A stretch of DNA of 64,000 nt from Palsa-739 sp963820725 (GCA_963820725.1 CAWGAZ010000004.1:434001-498000), one strand, 5' to 3'; counted from the stretch's first letter, positions 43,700 through 52,715 are shown. The notes: a model not told the origin generated them from the sequence alone. Made by a program: numbers and translations.

Positions 43700-44338
43700 T
43701 CAGGTCAAGCCGACGGCCTGACGCATCGTGTCGACGGGCGCCGAAGTTCCGGTCCAGAGCTCGAAGCTCGCGGCTCCCTGAGCGACGAGGACCTCGAGCC
43801 CGCCGAGGACGCGCGCGCCCGCGGCGGCCGCCGCCTCCGCCGTCACCGTGCGCGGATACGGAAGGTCGACCAGCGTCTGCCCCGGGCCGAGCTCGAACAA
43901 CACCTCATCACGCACGGACGTCGCGTGGATCACGAGGTCCGCTCCCCGCACGTCGGGCGGCCACTCGCCGCTCCGCGAGAAGACGCGCGCGGCCGGGAGC
44001 GCGTGCCGAAACGCCGCCGCCGCGCCGCCGTCCCCCACGATCGCCGCCTCGTCGCAGTTCGCGACGTGCTCGAGGATCGCGGCGTCGGTCGAGAAGCCGC
44101 GCCCCTGCACGATCGTGTTCACCGACGGGAGCTCCGCGCCGAGGATCCGCGCAGCGCGGAGCTTGTACGGCGCCGTGACGTTCGCGTACTCGACCTCGCG
44201 AACCGCCTCCTCGAGCTTCTCCGGCAGGACGTCGCGCAGGACGTACTCCCAGTCGAGGCCCGCCGCAGCAAAGGCTGCGTTCTGCATCCGGGGCGACAGC
44301 GAATGCGCCACCGGATGCCCGAGGAGGACTACCTCAGT
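43700..44338 (-). CDS. aroE: shikimate dehydrogenase
   Basis: About 210 residues. VVLLGHPVAHSLSPRMQNAAF is the shikimate-binding start, then EYANVTAPYKLRAARI (catalytic Lys) and LPSVNTIV. The NADP domain has AAIVGDGGAAAAFRHAL; a later block is LVDLPYP, and GLEVLVAQGAASFELWTG closes the protein. At about 210 residues it is shorter than the usual 260-290. No normal start codon precedes VVLLG; the first standard one is GTG 44311, inside the substrate loop. A rare start or an indel is likely. It overlaps the true end of mltG. Confidence 0.85.
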   Translation of the reverse strand, partial: TEVVLLGHPVAHSLSPRMQNAAFAAAGLDWEYVLRDVLPEKLEEAVREVEYANVTAPYKLRAARILGAELPSVNTIVQGRGFSTDAAILEHVANCDEAAIVGDGGAAAAFRHALPAARVFSRSGEWPPDVRGADLVIHATSVRDEVLFELGPGQTLVDLPYPRTVTAEAAAAAGARVLGGLEVLVAQGAASFELWTGTSAPVDTMRQAVGLT

Positions 44339-45159
44339 AGCCGTACGCGGCCTCGTGTTGGAGGAAGTCCTGATAGTTCGACGTGAAGTAGTGATGCCTG
44401 TGGTCGGGCTTGCGCACGAAGTAGAGGTAGTCGACGTGCGCCGGGATGCGCCGCCGCCTCGAGCGAGGCCATTCCCGGGTTGTTGATCGGCGTCGGGGGC
44501 AGGCCGTCGTGCAGCCGCGTGTTGTACGGCGTCGGATTGGCCAGGTCGGACTGGGTCAGCGACTGGGTCGGTGGGACGTGCAGTCCGTAGCGAAGCGTCG
44601 CGTCGATGCCGAGCGGCATGTGGTCGCGCAGCCGGTTGTAGATGACGGCCGCCACGAGTGGCCGCTCGCTCGGCACCTGCGCCTCTCCCTCCACCATCGA
44701 CGCGATCGTCAGCACGTCGTACGGCGTGAGGTTCTTGCTCTTTGCGTACGAGAGATCGAGCTGGCTCCACATCGAGGTGAACTCCCCGACCTGGTTCTGG
44801 ACGAGCTGGGCAGACGTCGACTTGCGGTCGAAGTCGTACGTGTCGGGGAAGAGAAAGCCCTCGTACGGCAGCTTCCGGGCGCCGAAGCCCGGGAACCTGC
44901 GCGGCTTCGAGGTCGTTGCGACGTACCCCTTCCCCGAGAGCTTGACCTTGTGGTGCGACTCCTGCTCGGCGATCCTGGACACCGCCTGCACGCGAGCCGC
45001 CATCTGCGCACGCGTGAACCCTTCGGGGAAGAGGATCCGGAACTGCCGTAGCTGGCGGATCGTGGTCGTCGGCGGTGCGGCAGCGCCCGTCCCGCCACAG
45101 CCGGCCGCAGTCGCCGCGACCAGCACGGCGCAGATCCCTACGAGCGCGCCGCGGACCAC
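44334..45159 (-). CDS. mltG: endolytic murein transglycosylase MltG, with one-base frameshift near the 3' end
   Basis: About 274 residues. It starts MVRGALVGICAVLVAATAAGC, a lipoprotein-like signal rather than the usual anchor helix. The YceG block is LTIASMVEGEAQVPSERPLV (catalytic Glu), then AAVIYNRLRDHMPLGIDATL and YNTRLHDGLPPTPINNPGMA. After HPG near 44443 the family C-terminus continues one frame over as AHVDYLYFVRKPDHRHH and ends QDFLQHEAAYGY at 44334. The span is 3n+1, so one extra base lies in the CCCGG at 44441-44445. It cleaves nascent glycan strands. Confidence 0.88.
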
Positions 45160-45530
45160 TCGAGATAGGTCGAAAGGAGGTGTGCGGCGGCGAGCGCATC
45201 CTCCGGCGCGGTACCGGAGGTCTGCTGAGCAAGATCGGTCGTGAAGCGCTCGTCGTAGAGCTCGACGGGGACGTCGAGGACGCCGCGCAACGCTTCGACG
45301 AAGCGCTCGGTCTCGGCCACCTGCTCCCCGCGCGTGCCGCGCAGCGTGAGCGGCAGGCCGACGACGACGCGCTCGATCTCCTCGTCGCGAACGAGCCGCG
45401 CGAGCTCGGCGAGACCCTTCGCGGCGCCCGCGTGCGAGACGACGCCGAGCGGCCGCGCCAGCGTCCCGGTCGGATCGGAGACCGCGACTCCCGTACGCGC
45501 GGAGCCGTAGTCGAGTGCCATCACCTTCAC
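45138..45530 (-). CDS. ruvX: RuvX/YqgF Holliday-junction resolvase-like nuclease
   Basis: 130 residues from GTG 45530. VMALDYGSARTGVAVSDPTG is the RNase H-fold start with the first Asp; VVVGLPLTLRGTRGEQ and LYDERFTT follow, with a final DALAAAHLLSTYLE. The protein matures the 5' end of pre-16S rRNA in E. coli. The alaS-ruvX-mltG order is conserved. It overlaps mltG by 22 bp. Confidence 0.93.
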   Translation of the reverse strand: MKVMALDYGSARTGVAVSDPTGTLARPLGVVSHAGAAKGLAELARLVRDEEIERVVVGLPLTLRGTRGEQVAETERFVEALRGVLDVPVELYDERFTTDLAQQTSGTAPEDALAAAHLLSTYLEWSAARS

Positions 45531-45540
45531 GCCAGCATCC

Positions 45541-48063
45541 TTATGGGGCGACAAGCTCCTTCGCGGCGGCGAGCGCATCGGCGATGCCGTCGGGGTTCTT
45601 GCCGCCCGCCTCCGCCAGCGTCGGCTTGCCGCCTCCCCCACCGCCGATGTGTCGGCCGAGCTCGCGCACGACCTGCACGGCGTCGAGCCCGCGCTCGACG
45701 AGCGCCTCGTCAAAGTTGACGACGAGGAATACGCGGCCGTCGTCACGCGAGGCCACGATCGCGCCGTCGGCCTTCTCTTGCTGCCGGATCCGGTCGGAGA
45801 AGTCCCGCAACGGCCCGCCTTTCAGGCCTTTGACCTCAACGAGCACGACGCCGTCTTCTTTGTCCTGCGAGACGATCTCGGCCGCCGCCTGCTCCGACTG
45901 CTGCGGACGCTTCGACTCCTTCCGTGCCCGTTCGAGCTCGCCGCGCAACACGTCGGCCTCCCGTGCCCGTTCGTGCAGCAGCGCGAACGCCTCCCCCGCG
46001 GTCACGGCCTCGATCCGGCGCGAGCCGGCACCGACGGAGCTCTCGGAGAGAATCGCGAACGGCCCGATCTCGGCGGTCGAGCGGACGTGCGTGCCGCCGC
46101 AGAGCTCGACCGACCAGCCGTCGACGTCCACGACGCGGACGACGTCGCCGTACTTCTCCCCGAACAGCATCGTCGCGCCGAGGTTTCGCGCCTCGGAGAG
46201 CGGTGTCTCGAAGATCCGCACCGAAAGGTTCGCGAAGACGTGCTCGTTGACGCGCCGCTCGACCTCCGCGCGCTCCTCCGGCGTCAGCGGCGACGGATGG
46301 GTGAAGTCGAAGCGAAGCTTGTCGGGCCGCACTGCCGATCCCGCCTGGCGGACGTGGTCGCCGAGCACCTCCCGCAGCACCTGGTGCAGGAGATGGGTCG
46401 CCGTGTGGTTCGCCATCGTCGGCGAGCGAACGCCCCACGGGACAACGGCGCGGACGCGATCGTTTGCGGCGAAGCCGTCTCCGCGAAACACGAGCTCCTG
46501 GTCGTTCTCGAGGCGGAGGGCATCGACGAGCTCGGCGCGCGAGCCGTCGTCCTTCTCGAGCCAGCCGGCGTCGGTGACCTGGCCGCCGCCCGCCGGATAG
46601 AACGGCGACTCGGCGAGCTTGACCTGGAACTCGCCCTCACCGAGATCCGCGTACGCGGTGATCGCGGTCCGGACATCGACCTGCTCGTAGCCGACGAACT
46701 CCGTCCGCGGCGCGCCGCTGAACCGCGGTTCGTAGCTCGCCGAGCCGGACTGGCGCGAGTCGCGGCGGTGCTGCTCCATCAGCCGCTCGTACTCCTCCTC
46801 GTTCACGGCGAGGCCGCGCTCGCGCCCGAGCTCCTGCGTCAGCTCGATGGGGAACCCGTACGTGGCCTGCAGGTCGAACGCGTCTTCGCCGCTGATCTCG
46901 CCCTTGGCCGCGGCCTCCTCGAAGATCACCATGCCGCGCTCGAGCGTCTCGCCGAAGCGCTCCTCCTCGGCCGCGAGCACGCGGTGGATCTCGTCGCGAT
47001 GCTCGACGAGCTCCGGATACGCAGCGCCCATCTGCTCGATCACGACGTCGGCGAGGCCGGGCAGGAACGGCGGCTTCATCCCGATCCTGAGACCGTGCTG
47101 CGCCGCGCGCCGGATGATGCGGCGCAGGACGTAGCCGCCCTTCTCGTTCGACGGCGCTACCCCCTCTGCCGCGATGAACGTCATGCCGCGGCCGTGGTCG
47201 GCAAGCACGCGGTGCGCCTTCGTGGCGTCCTCCGAGGATCCGTACGCGACGCCGGACTGCTCTGCGACCCAGTCCATGATCAGCTGATAGCCGTCCGTGT
47301 CGAAGACGGAGGCCGCGTCCTGCACGACGCGCGCGACGCGCTCGAGCCCCCAGCCGGTGTCGATGTTCTTGCTCGGGAGCTCGGTGAGCTTCCCGTCGGC
47401 GTGGAGCTCGTAGGACATGAAGACGAGGTTCCCGAACTCGAGGAAGCGCTCGCAGCGCGTGCAACCGGGCAAGCAGTCGTCGTTGCCGCAGCCGATCTCC
47501 GCGCCCCAATCCCAGTACAGCTCCGAGTCGGGCCCGCACGGCCCCGGGCCGCCCACCGACCAGAAGTTCTCCGACGAGGGCAGCGGGACGATTCGCTCCG
47601 GCGGCATGCCGATCCGCTCCCAGTGGCCGATCGCCTCCTCGTCCGGGCCGAGCTCGAGGCCCGGATCCCCGGCGTGCACGCTCACCCACACCCGGTCCCA
47701 GTCGAGCTTCAGCCGCTCCTGGATGAACTCGGTCGCGTACTCGATCGCGCCCTCCTTGAAGTACCGGCCGAACGAGAAGTTGCCGAGCATCTCGAAGAAG
47801 GTGAGGTGGAACGTGTCGAGGCCGACCTCGTCGATGTCCGGGGTGCGGAAAACCTTCTGGCACGTCGTGGTCATGGGCGCAGGCGGCGCCTCGCGGCCGA
47901 GGAAGTACGGCATCTGCGGCTGCATGCCCGCGCTCGTGTAGAGCGTCGAGCGGTCGTCGGCAGGCGGGATCAGCGAGGCGGAGGCCACCCGGAGGTGGTC
48001 CTTCTCCTCGAAGAACGCCTGGAATCCCTCCCGGAGCTCGGCCGTAGTACGCACGGCGGCCAT
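45541..48063 (-). CDS. alaS: alanyl-tRNA synthetase
   Basis: 840 residues, slightly shorter than the usual 870. Class II core: RVASASLIPPADDRSTLYTSA and GLDTFHLTFFEMLGNFSFG, then NIDTGWGLERVARVVQ. The editing domain has HTATHLLHQVL (zinc His pair) and SVELCGGTHVRST (Cys/His). The C-terminal DHHA1-type domain ends GGGGGGKPTLAEAGGKNP. A Cys-rich insertion GCGNDDCLPGCTRCERF near residue 190 may bind zinc. It charges tRNA-Ala. It leads the minus-strand run and is divergent from the DacF-like gene. Confidence 0.97.
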   Translation of the reverse strand: MAAVRTTAELREGFQAFFEEKDHLRVASASLIPPADDRSTLYTSAGMQPQMPYFLGREAPPAPMTTTCQKVFRTPDIDEVGLDTFHLTFFEMLGNFSFGRYFKEGAIEYATEFIQERLKLDWDRVWVSVHAGDPGLELGPDEEAIGHWERIGMPPERIVPLPSSENFWSVGGPGPCGPDSELYWDWGAEIGCGNDDCLPGCTRCERFLEFGNLVFMSYELHADGKLTELPSKNIDTGWGLERVARVVQDAASVFDTDGYQLIMDWVAEQSGVAYGSSEDATKAHRVLADHGRGMTFIAAEGVAPSNEKGGYVLRRIIRRAAQHGLRIGMKPPFLPGLADVVIEQMGAAYPELVEHRDEIHRVLAAEEERFGETLERGMVIFEEAAAKGEISGEDAFDLQATYGFPIELTQELGRERGLAVNEEEYERLMEQHRRDSRQSGSASYEPRFSGAPRTEFVGYEQVDVRTAITAYADLGEGEFQVKLAESPFYPAGGGQVTDAGWLEKDDGSRAELVDALRLENDQELVFRGDGFAANDRVRAVVPWGVRSPTMANHTATHLLHQVLREVLGDHVRQAGSAVRPDKLRFDFTHPSPLTPEERAEVERRVNEHVFANLSVRIFETPLSEARNLGATMLFGEKYGDVVRVVDVDGWSVELCGGTHVRSTAEIGPFAILSESSVGAGSRRIEAVTAGEAFALLHERAREADVLRGELERARKESKRPQQSEQAAAEIVSQDKEDGVVLVEVKGLKGGPLRDFSDRIRQQEKADGAIVASRDDGRVFLVVNFDEALVERGLDAVQVVRELGRHIGGGGGGKPTLAEAGGKNPDGIADALAAAKELVAP

Positions 48064-48115
48064 TCTAGGAGCGAGCTTCGGAAGCCCCGACCGGACCCGG
48101 CGATAGCATCGGACC

Positions 48116-49108
48116 GTGGCTCTGGAAGTTCTGACGCCGGTCGCACCGCGGCGCCGGAGGCGCCGCTACCGCGCCAGGAGGGTCGCGCTGGTCCTGCTCG
48201 TCGTGCTGGCGGTCGCGGCGGCAGGCGTCTGGTTCGGACGACGGGCCGCCGCGAGGCCTCCGCGTCAGGGGGTGGCAACCCGGCGGCAGACGAAGGCGCC
48301 GGCGACGCCGACCGTCGAGCAGACCGCCCGCCAGAAGCCACCGCGTCTCCTCCACGGAACGCCGCTCCTCGCAGGCGCGCACGTCCACGTCGGTGCTCCC
48401 GCCGCGATCCTCGTCGACGCCGACACCGGTCGCGTCCTCTGGGCCGAACGTCCCCACGAACGCCGCAAGATCGCGTCGCTGACGAAGATCATGACCGCGA
48501 CCCTTGCGCTGCACGAGGTGCCGTGGCGCGGCACGGTCACGGTCGCCCGCTCGGTCACGCGCGTGCCGCTCGTGCGCGAAGGGCTCCGCACCGGAGAGAA
48601 CGTCAAGGCGTGGAAGCTCTTCTACTCGCTGCTCCTCTACTCCGGGAACGACGACGCGAACCAGCTCGCGATCTCGAGCGCCGGCTCGGTCCACGCGTTC
48701 CTGCGCCAGATGAACGACGAGGCTCGGAGCCTCGGGCTGCGCGACACGCACTACACGAGCCCGAGCGGGATCCGGGACCGAGGCAACTACTCGACGCCGT
48801 GGGACCTCGCGGCCCTCACGCGGTACGCGTTCCGGGATCCGCGCTTCGACCAGCTCGTCGCAACGAAGCGGATCCAGGTTCCCTGGTCGGCGCCGACGAA
48901 CTCGAAGATCTACCTCAACAACAACTTTCTCCTGCACGAATACACCGGCGCGAACGGCGTCAAGACGGGCTACACGCACGAAGCGGGCTGGTGCCTCGTC
49001 GCGTCCGCCACCAAGCACGGGAAACGATTGATCGCAGTCGTTCTCGACTCGCCCAACCTGTACGCGGACGCCCGTCGGCTCCTGAACCTCGGCTTCGGCC
49101 ACAGCTAG
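48116..49108 (+). CDS. D-alanyl-D-alanine carboxypeptidase (S11, DacF/PBP5-like)
   Basis: 330 residues. A cytoplasmic Arg-rich lead (10-22) and one membrane helix (about 23-38) anchor it with the domain outside. Penicillin-binding motifs are in order: SLTK at 121-124, SGN at 176-178, KTG at 283-285. The usual C-terminal beta domain is absent, as in many actinobacterial DacF-like proteins. It trims pentapeptides in peptidoglycan. It lies divergent from alaS and 50 bp before mreB, which suggests a small cell-wall group. Confidence 0.92.
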   Translation: MALEVLTPVAPRRRRRRYRARRVALVLLVVLAVAAAGVWFGRRAAARPPRQGVATRRQTKAPATPTVEQTARQKPPRLLHGTPLLAGAHVHVGAPAAILVDADTGRVLWAERPHERRKIASLTKIMTATLALHEVPWRGTVTVARSVTRVPLVREGLRTGENVKAWKLFYSLLLYSGNDDANQLAISSAGSVHAFLRQMNDEARSLGLRDTHYTSPSGIRDRGNYSTPWDLAALTRYAFRDPRFDQLVATKRIQVPWSAPTNSKIYLNNNFLLHEYTGANGVKTGYTHEAGWCLVASATKHGKRLIAVVLDSPNLYADARRLLNLGFGHS

Positions 49109-49158
49109 GCCGCTACCGTTCCCGCACCGGCGGCCGGGGGGTCGGTGGAGAAGTGCGC

Positions 49159-50199
49159 ATGAGATTGCCGTCGCTCGCAGCCGGCACGGATCTCGCCGTC
49201 GATCTCGGAACGGCGAACACCGTCGTGTTCCGCCGCGGCGAGGGCATCGTCCTCTTCGAGCCGTCGGTCGTGGCGATGGACCAGCAGACGGGCCAGGTCT
49301 ATGCCGTCGGGGAGAAGGCCAGGCGGATGCTCGGCCGCACGCCGGCCGCGATCGTCGCCACCCGCCCCCTGCGCCACGGCGTGATCGCGGACTTCGAGAC
49401 GACCGAGCAGATGCTCGGCCACTTCATCCGGCAGGTCGGCGGCAGCCGGCTGCGGCGGGCGGTGATCGTCTGCGTCCCCAGCGGTCTGACGCAGGTCGAG
49501 CGCGAAGCGGTGGTCGAGGCCACGCTGGCGGCGGGCGCGCGCGAGGCGCATCTGATCGAGGAGGCGATGGCGGGTGCGATCGGCGCCGAGCTGCCCGTCG
49601 AGGAGGCGGTGGCCTCCCTCGTCGTCGACATCGGCGGCGGCACGAGCGAGATGGCGGTGATCGCGCTCGGCGGGATCGTCGTCTCGACCTCGCTTCCGGT
49701 CGGCGGGTACGACCTCGACGACGCGATCGTCCGCTTCGTCCACGACGAGCACCGGCTGCTCGTCGGTCACGAGCAGGCCGAGCGGGTGAAGCTCGAGATC
49801 GGGAGCGCACTCGCCGGCCACGCGAGGGGAGCCGAGGCCGAGGTGGCCGGTCGCTACATGTCGACCGGGATGCTCGCCCGCGTCACACTCGGCGAGGACG
49901 AGGTCCGCCGGGCGCTCGAGCGGCCGCTGACGCGGATCGTCTCGGCGCTCAAGGAGCTGCTCGAGCAGACCCCGGCACAGCTCGCCTCGGACATCGCGGA
50001 CCGCGGCGTCACGCTCGTCGGTGGGGGCACGCTGCTGCCCGGCTTCCTCGAGCTCGTGCGGGAGGAGACCGGCCTGCCGGTCAGCCAGGACCCGGAACCT
50101 CTGACGGCCGTCGCCCGCGGCGCAGGCGCTGCCCTCGCGGAGCTGGACGCGCTGCGGCGCTCGGACCGCGGTGCCCGCTCCCGCCGCAGCCGCCGATGA
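49159..50199 (+). CDS. mreB: rod shape-determining actin-like protein MreB
   Basis: 346 residues from ATG 49159 (GGTGGAGAAG upstream). Actin-fold motifs: TDLAVDLGTANTVVF (phosphate 1), VVDIGGGTSEMAVIALGG (phosphate 2), and GVTLVGGGTLLPGFLELV (adenosine). EEAMAGAIGAELPVEE is the connect region. It polymerises at the membrane to guide cell-wall synthesis. No mreC/mreD follow; instead two small genes do, so this may be a solitary copy. Confidence 0.94.
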   Translation: MRLPSLAAGTDLAVDLGTANTVVFRRGEGIVLFEPSVVAMDQQTGQVYAVGEKARRMLGRTPAAIVATRPLRHGVIADFETTEQMLGHFIRQVGGSRLRRAVIVCVPSGLTQVEREAVVEATLAAGAREAHLIEEAMAGAIGAELPVEEAVASLVVDIGGGTSEMAVIALGGIVVSTSLPVGGYDLDDAIVRFVHDEHRLLVGHEQAERVKLEIGSALAGHARGAEAEVAGRYMSTGMLARVTLGEDEVRRALERPLTRIVSALKELLEQTPAQLASDIADRGVTLVGGGTLLPGFLELVREETGLPVSQDPEPLTAVARGAGAALAELDALRRSDRGARSRRSRR

Positions 50200-50390
50200 C
50201 CGCCGCCAGACGGATCCTCGGAGCTCTGCTCGTCCTCACCGGTGCGGTGTGGATCGGCCAGGGGCTCGATTTGATCCACGGCTCGTCGATGACCGGAAGC
50301 ACGTTCTGGGCGGTCGTGGGAGCGCTGTGCGTCGCCGGAGGGCTGTTTCTGCTCGGCTGGCCTTGGCGGCAGCCTCGCAAGCGGTCCTAG
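50196..50390 (+). CDS. small two-helix membrane protein
   Basis: 64 residues; the ATG overlaps the mreB stop (ATGA), so translation is coupled. Helices are ILGALLVLTGAVWIGQGLDL and FWAVVGALCVAGGLFLLGW, with a basic C-terminus (RQPRKRS). I do not recognise a family. Its coupling to mreB suggests a role at the membrane in the same process, which is inference only. Confidence 0.7.
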   Translation: MTAARRILGALLVLTGAVWIGQGLDLIHGSSMTGSTFWAVVGALCVAGGLFLLGWPWRQPRKRS

Positions 50391-50462
50391 CCCGCCCACT
50401 TCGGATACTTCGGACCACGAGCCGCGTTCAGGCCAGGCGCGGCGTCTGCCGATACAGGCTCC

Positions 50463-50705
50463 ATGCAGGAAGCCGGCAAGGAAGCCGAAGCGAGCGTCGA
50501 CGATCTCCGCAGCGAGCTCGCCTCCCTCGAGGCCGAGAATGAGCGGCTGTCGGCGGTGCGGCGTCACCTGCAGCAGCAGATCGACTTCGGGTACGAGTCG
50601 GCGTCGACGCGAGAGCGCGAACGGGAGATCTCGGACGAGCGGCGGGAGGTTCATCGCCGCATCGACTCGCTCCGCGAGCTCCTGCGCGAGCGCCAGGGCC
50701 TCTAG
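50463..50705 (+). CDS. small coiled-coil protein
   Basis: 80 residues, almost entirely helical and highly charged: VDDLRSELASLEAENERLSA, then REREREISDERREVHRRIDS, with heptad Leu/Ile/Val spacing. There is a short break at QIDFGYESAST. Probably a dimeric coiled coil. Unknown function. It follows a 72-bp gap after the small membrane protein gene. Confidence 0.65.
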   Translation: MQEAGKEAEASVDDLRSELASLEAENERLSAVRRHLQQQIDFGYESASTREREREISDERREVHRRIDSLRELLRERQGL

Positions 50706-50752
50706 CCGCCAGCCGTTCCGAGTAGCGGCGCGGGCGGCTGTATCGTCGGGGC

Positions 50753-51103
50753 GTGGACCCACCGCGGCTCGAGCACGTACGCGTCAACGTGAGCGACTAC
50801 GGTCGCGCGGTTGCCTGGTACGAAGCGATTCTCGAGCTGACCGCGGAGGGCCACTGGCCTCCCGAGGCGCCGAAGTACGCCCACTTCCAGACCGGCGCGG
50901 CGCAGTTCGCGATCGCGGAGCTGGACTCGGTGCCGGCGGCGGGGCGCTACAACTTCAGCGTCCGTGACGTGGACGCCTGGTGGGAGAAGCTGCGCGACCG
51001 AGCCGACGTCGTGGAGCCGCTCTTCGACACGCCGTACGGCACGCGCAAGTTCACCGTGAAGGATCCGGACGGCAACGAGCTCGGTTTCGTGCGCGAGGAC
51101 TGA
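50753..51103 (+). CDS. VOC-superfamily (glyoxalase-like) protein
   Basis: 116 residues. RLEHVRVNVSDYGRAVAWYEAIL is the typical start and RKFTVKDPDGNELGFVRE the typical end (final Glu a potential metal ligand; the first His is in LEHVRVN). It is a single two-module chain, dimeric by family. The substrate is unknown. It converges on sigF with a 12-bp gap. Confidence 0.82.
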   Translation: MDPPRLEHVRVNVSDYGRAVAWYEAILELTAEGHWPPEAPKYAHFQTGAAQFAIAELDSVPAAGRYNFSVRDVDAWWEKLRDRADVVEPLFDTPYGTRKFTVKDPDGNELGFVRED

Positions 51104-51115
51104 TCCACCGCCGCC

Positions 51116-51880
51116 TCACTCGTAGAGGGTCAGCGACTCCTCGTCCTCGGCGATCGTCTCGCGGATCTTCTCGAGCGAGCGCCTGATCAGACGCGAGACG
51201 TGCATCTGCGAGATCCCGACCTGCTGGGCGATCTGCGACTGCGTCAGGCCCTCGAAGAAGCGCAACTGAAGGATCCTCCGCTCGCGCTCGTCCAGCACCT
51301 TGAAGCCCGGTGCGAGCACCGCCCGATCCTCCGAGACCTCGTACTGGTGCTCCTCGGTGCCGAGCGATTCGAGCGGATCGAGGTCGTCGTCCTCGCCTCC
51401 CCCGCCGCCCACCGACAGGGAGAGGGACGTGTACGCGCGCCCCGACTCGAGCGCTTCGAGCACTTGCTCCTCCTCGACGCCCGCGGCCTTCGCCAGCTCG
51501 GGGATGGTGGGCGAGCGGCTGAACTGCACGGTGAGCTGCTCGACGAGTCGCGAGAGCTGCACGTTGAGCTCCTGCAGACCGCGCGGCACGCGCACCGACC
51601 AGCCCTTGTCGCGGAAGTGCCGCTTGATCTCGCCGATGATGTTCGGCGTCGCGTAGGTCGTCAGCTCGACCCCGCGGTCGAGGTCGAAGCGGTCGATCGC
51701 CTTGATCAGCCCGATCGCGCCGATCTGGACGAGATCCTCGAGCTGCTCTCCGCGGTACGAGTAGCGCCGCGCGAGCGAGCGCACGAGCGACATGTACTGC
51801 TCGATCAGCTGCTCGCGGGCCCGGAGGTCGCCGTCCTCGTGGTAGCGGCGCAGCAGGATCTTGTCGTCGATCCGGGTCAT
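51116..51880 (-). CDS. sigF: SigB/SigF-type RNA polymerase sigma factor
   Basis: 254 residues. Region 2: LIEQYMSLVRSLARRYSYRG then EDLVQIGAIGLIKAIDRFD and TTYATPNIIGEIKRHFRDKG. Region 3: QFSRSPTIPELAKAAGV. Region 4: LDERERRILQLRFFEGLTQS followed by HVSRLIRRSLEKIRE. This is the group 3 stress/sporulation class. The RsbW-like gene directly upstream overlaps it by 4 bp, the usual arrangement for partner-switching control. Confidence 0.94.
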   Translation of the reverse strand: MTRIDDKILLRRYHEDGDLRAREQLIEQYMSLVRSLARRYSYRGEQLEDLVQIGAIGLIKAIDRFDLDRGVELTTYATPNIIGEIKRHFRDKGWSVRVPRGLQELNVQLSRLVEQLTVQFSRSPTIPELAKAAGVEEEQVLEALESGRAYTSLSLSVGGGGGEDDDLDPLESLGTEEHQYEVSEDRAVLAPGFKVLDERERRILQLRFFEGLTQSQIAQQVGISQMHVSRLIRRSLEKIRETIAEDEESLTLYE

Positions 51881-52260
51881 GCCTGCGCCTCGGCAATTGC
51901 GATCCGCTTGGTGAGCTCGACCCAGGCGCCGCCGTCGCGCTCCTCGACCTCGTGCGTGTCGCAGACGGTCTCGAGCACGCGCCGCAGATCGAGGCCGCTG
52001 TCCGAGTCGGCGGCGTGCACCTTCTCCGGTGGGAAGGGCCCCAGCGCGGCGCGCAGCACGCCGTCGTCCGCAGAGAGGGAGACGACGAGCTCCTCCGCGT
52101 CGTCGCGCAGTGCGAGCAGCGCCTCGAGCCCGACCTGCAGGTCGTCGAGGTCGTCGTACGTCACGTCGAGCCGCATCGCAAGGCCGCCGGTAACGAGGTG
52201 CGCGATCGGCCTGAAGTCCTCTTCCGCGGGAATGACGAGCCGGATCTCGTCGGCCGTCAC
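51877..52260 (-). CDS. RsbW-like anti-sigma factor with degenerate ATP-binding motifs
   Basis: 127 residues from GTG 52260, overlapping the DUF948 gene stop. The layout matches the RsbW/SpoIIAB GHKL fold: VIPAEEDFRPIAHLVTGGLA, then DDLDDLQVGLEALLALRDDA where the N-box should be, and GLDLRRVLETVCDTHEVEER at the C-terminal end. The N-box Asn and the glycine-rich lid expected for ATP binding are not visible, so kinase activity is doubtful. Position before sigF supports an anti-sigma role. Confidence 0.75.
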   Translation of the reverse strand: MTADEIRLVIPAEEDFRPIAHLVTGGLAMRLDVTYDDLDDLQVGLEALLALRDDAEELVVSLSADDGVLRAALGPFPPEKVHAADSDSGLDLRRVLETVCDTHEVEERDGGAWVELTKRIAIAEAQA

Positions 52261-52715
52261 GTTCCCGCCTCCCGCAGCTCGTCGAGGAGATCGCTCTCGC
52301 GCCGGGCTGCGGCCTCCTTTCCCGCCTGCACGGCGTGGCGCCAGTCGCGGCTCACCTTGAAGTCGGCGGCGCCGAAGCTGACCCCCGCGGTGAATCCCGC
52401 CACCTTCTGCACCGGACGTGTGATGGCCAGGTTCACGGCCCGTACCGCCGTGTCGACGCTGTCCGCCGCGTCCACAGCGCTGTCCGTGATGCGATCCACC
52501 TTGTCGAGCTGCCCGTTCACGCGGTCCACGCTCCCTCCAACCTTGTCGATCACCGGGACGACCGAATCCCCCGTTCCCCGGATGAACGCGGAAAGCTCGG
52601 CTGCGGTTCCGGCCAGCCGCACGAAGAAGAACGCAAGCGAGATCCCGACGGCGAACAGGAACACCGCGAGCGCCAGCTCCCATAGATCCCCCCAGGTGAA
52701 TGCCGCGACCAGCAT
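52257..52715 (-). CDS. DUF948-containing membrane protein
   Basis: 152 residues from ATG 52715. One N-terminal membrane helix (WGDLWELALAVFLFAVGISLAF with FFV following) precedes a long helical stretch (VDRVNGQLDKVDRITDSAVD) of DUF948 type, then a tail. Such proteins resemble general stress membrane proteins. It heads the sigF operon, so its expression may be under SigF control. Topology: C-terminus cytoplasmic or external cannot be fixed from sequence. Confidence 0.8.
   Translation of the reverse strand: MLVAAFTWGDLWELALAVFLFAVGISLAFFFVRLAGTAAELSAFIRGTGDSVVPVIDKVGGSVDRVNGQLDKVDRITDSAVDAADSVDTAVRAVNLAITRPVQKVAGFTAGVSFGAADFKVSRDWRHAVQAGKEAAARRESDLLDELREAGT

Noticed and set aside
46721..46732. 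GAACCGCGGTTC, matching the SOS-box form
   Set aside because: It is within the alaS coding region far from any start codon; likely chance in GC-rich coding DNA.
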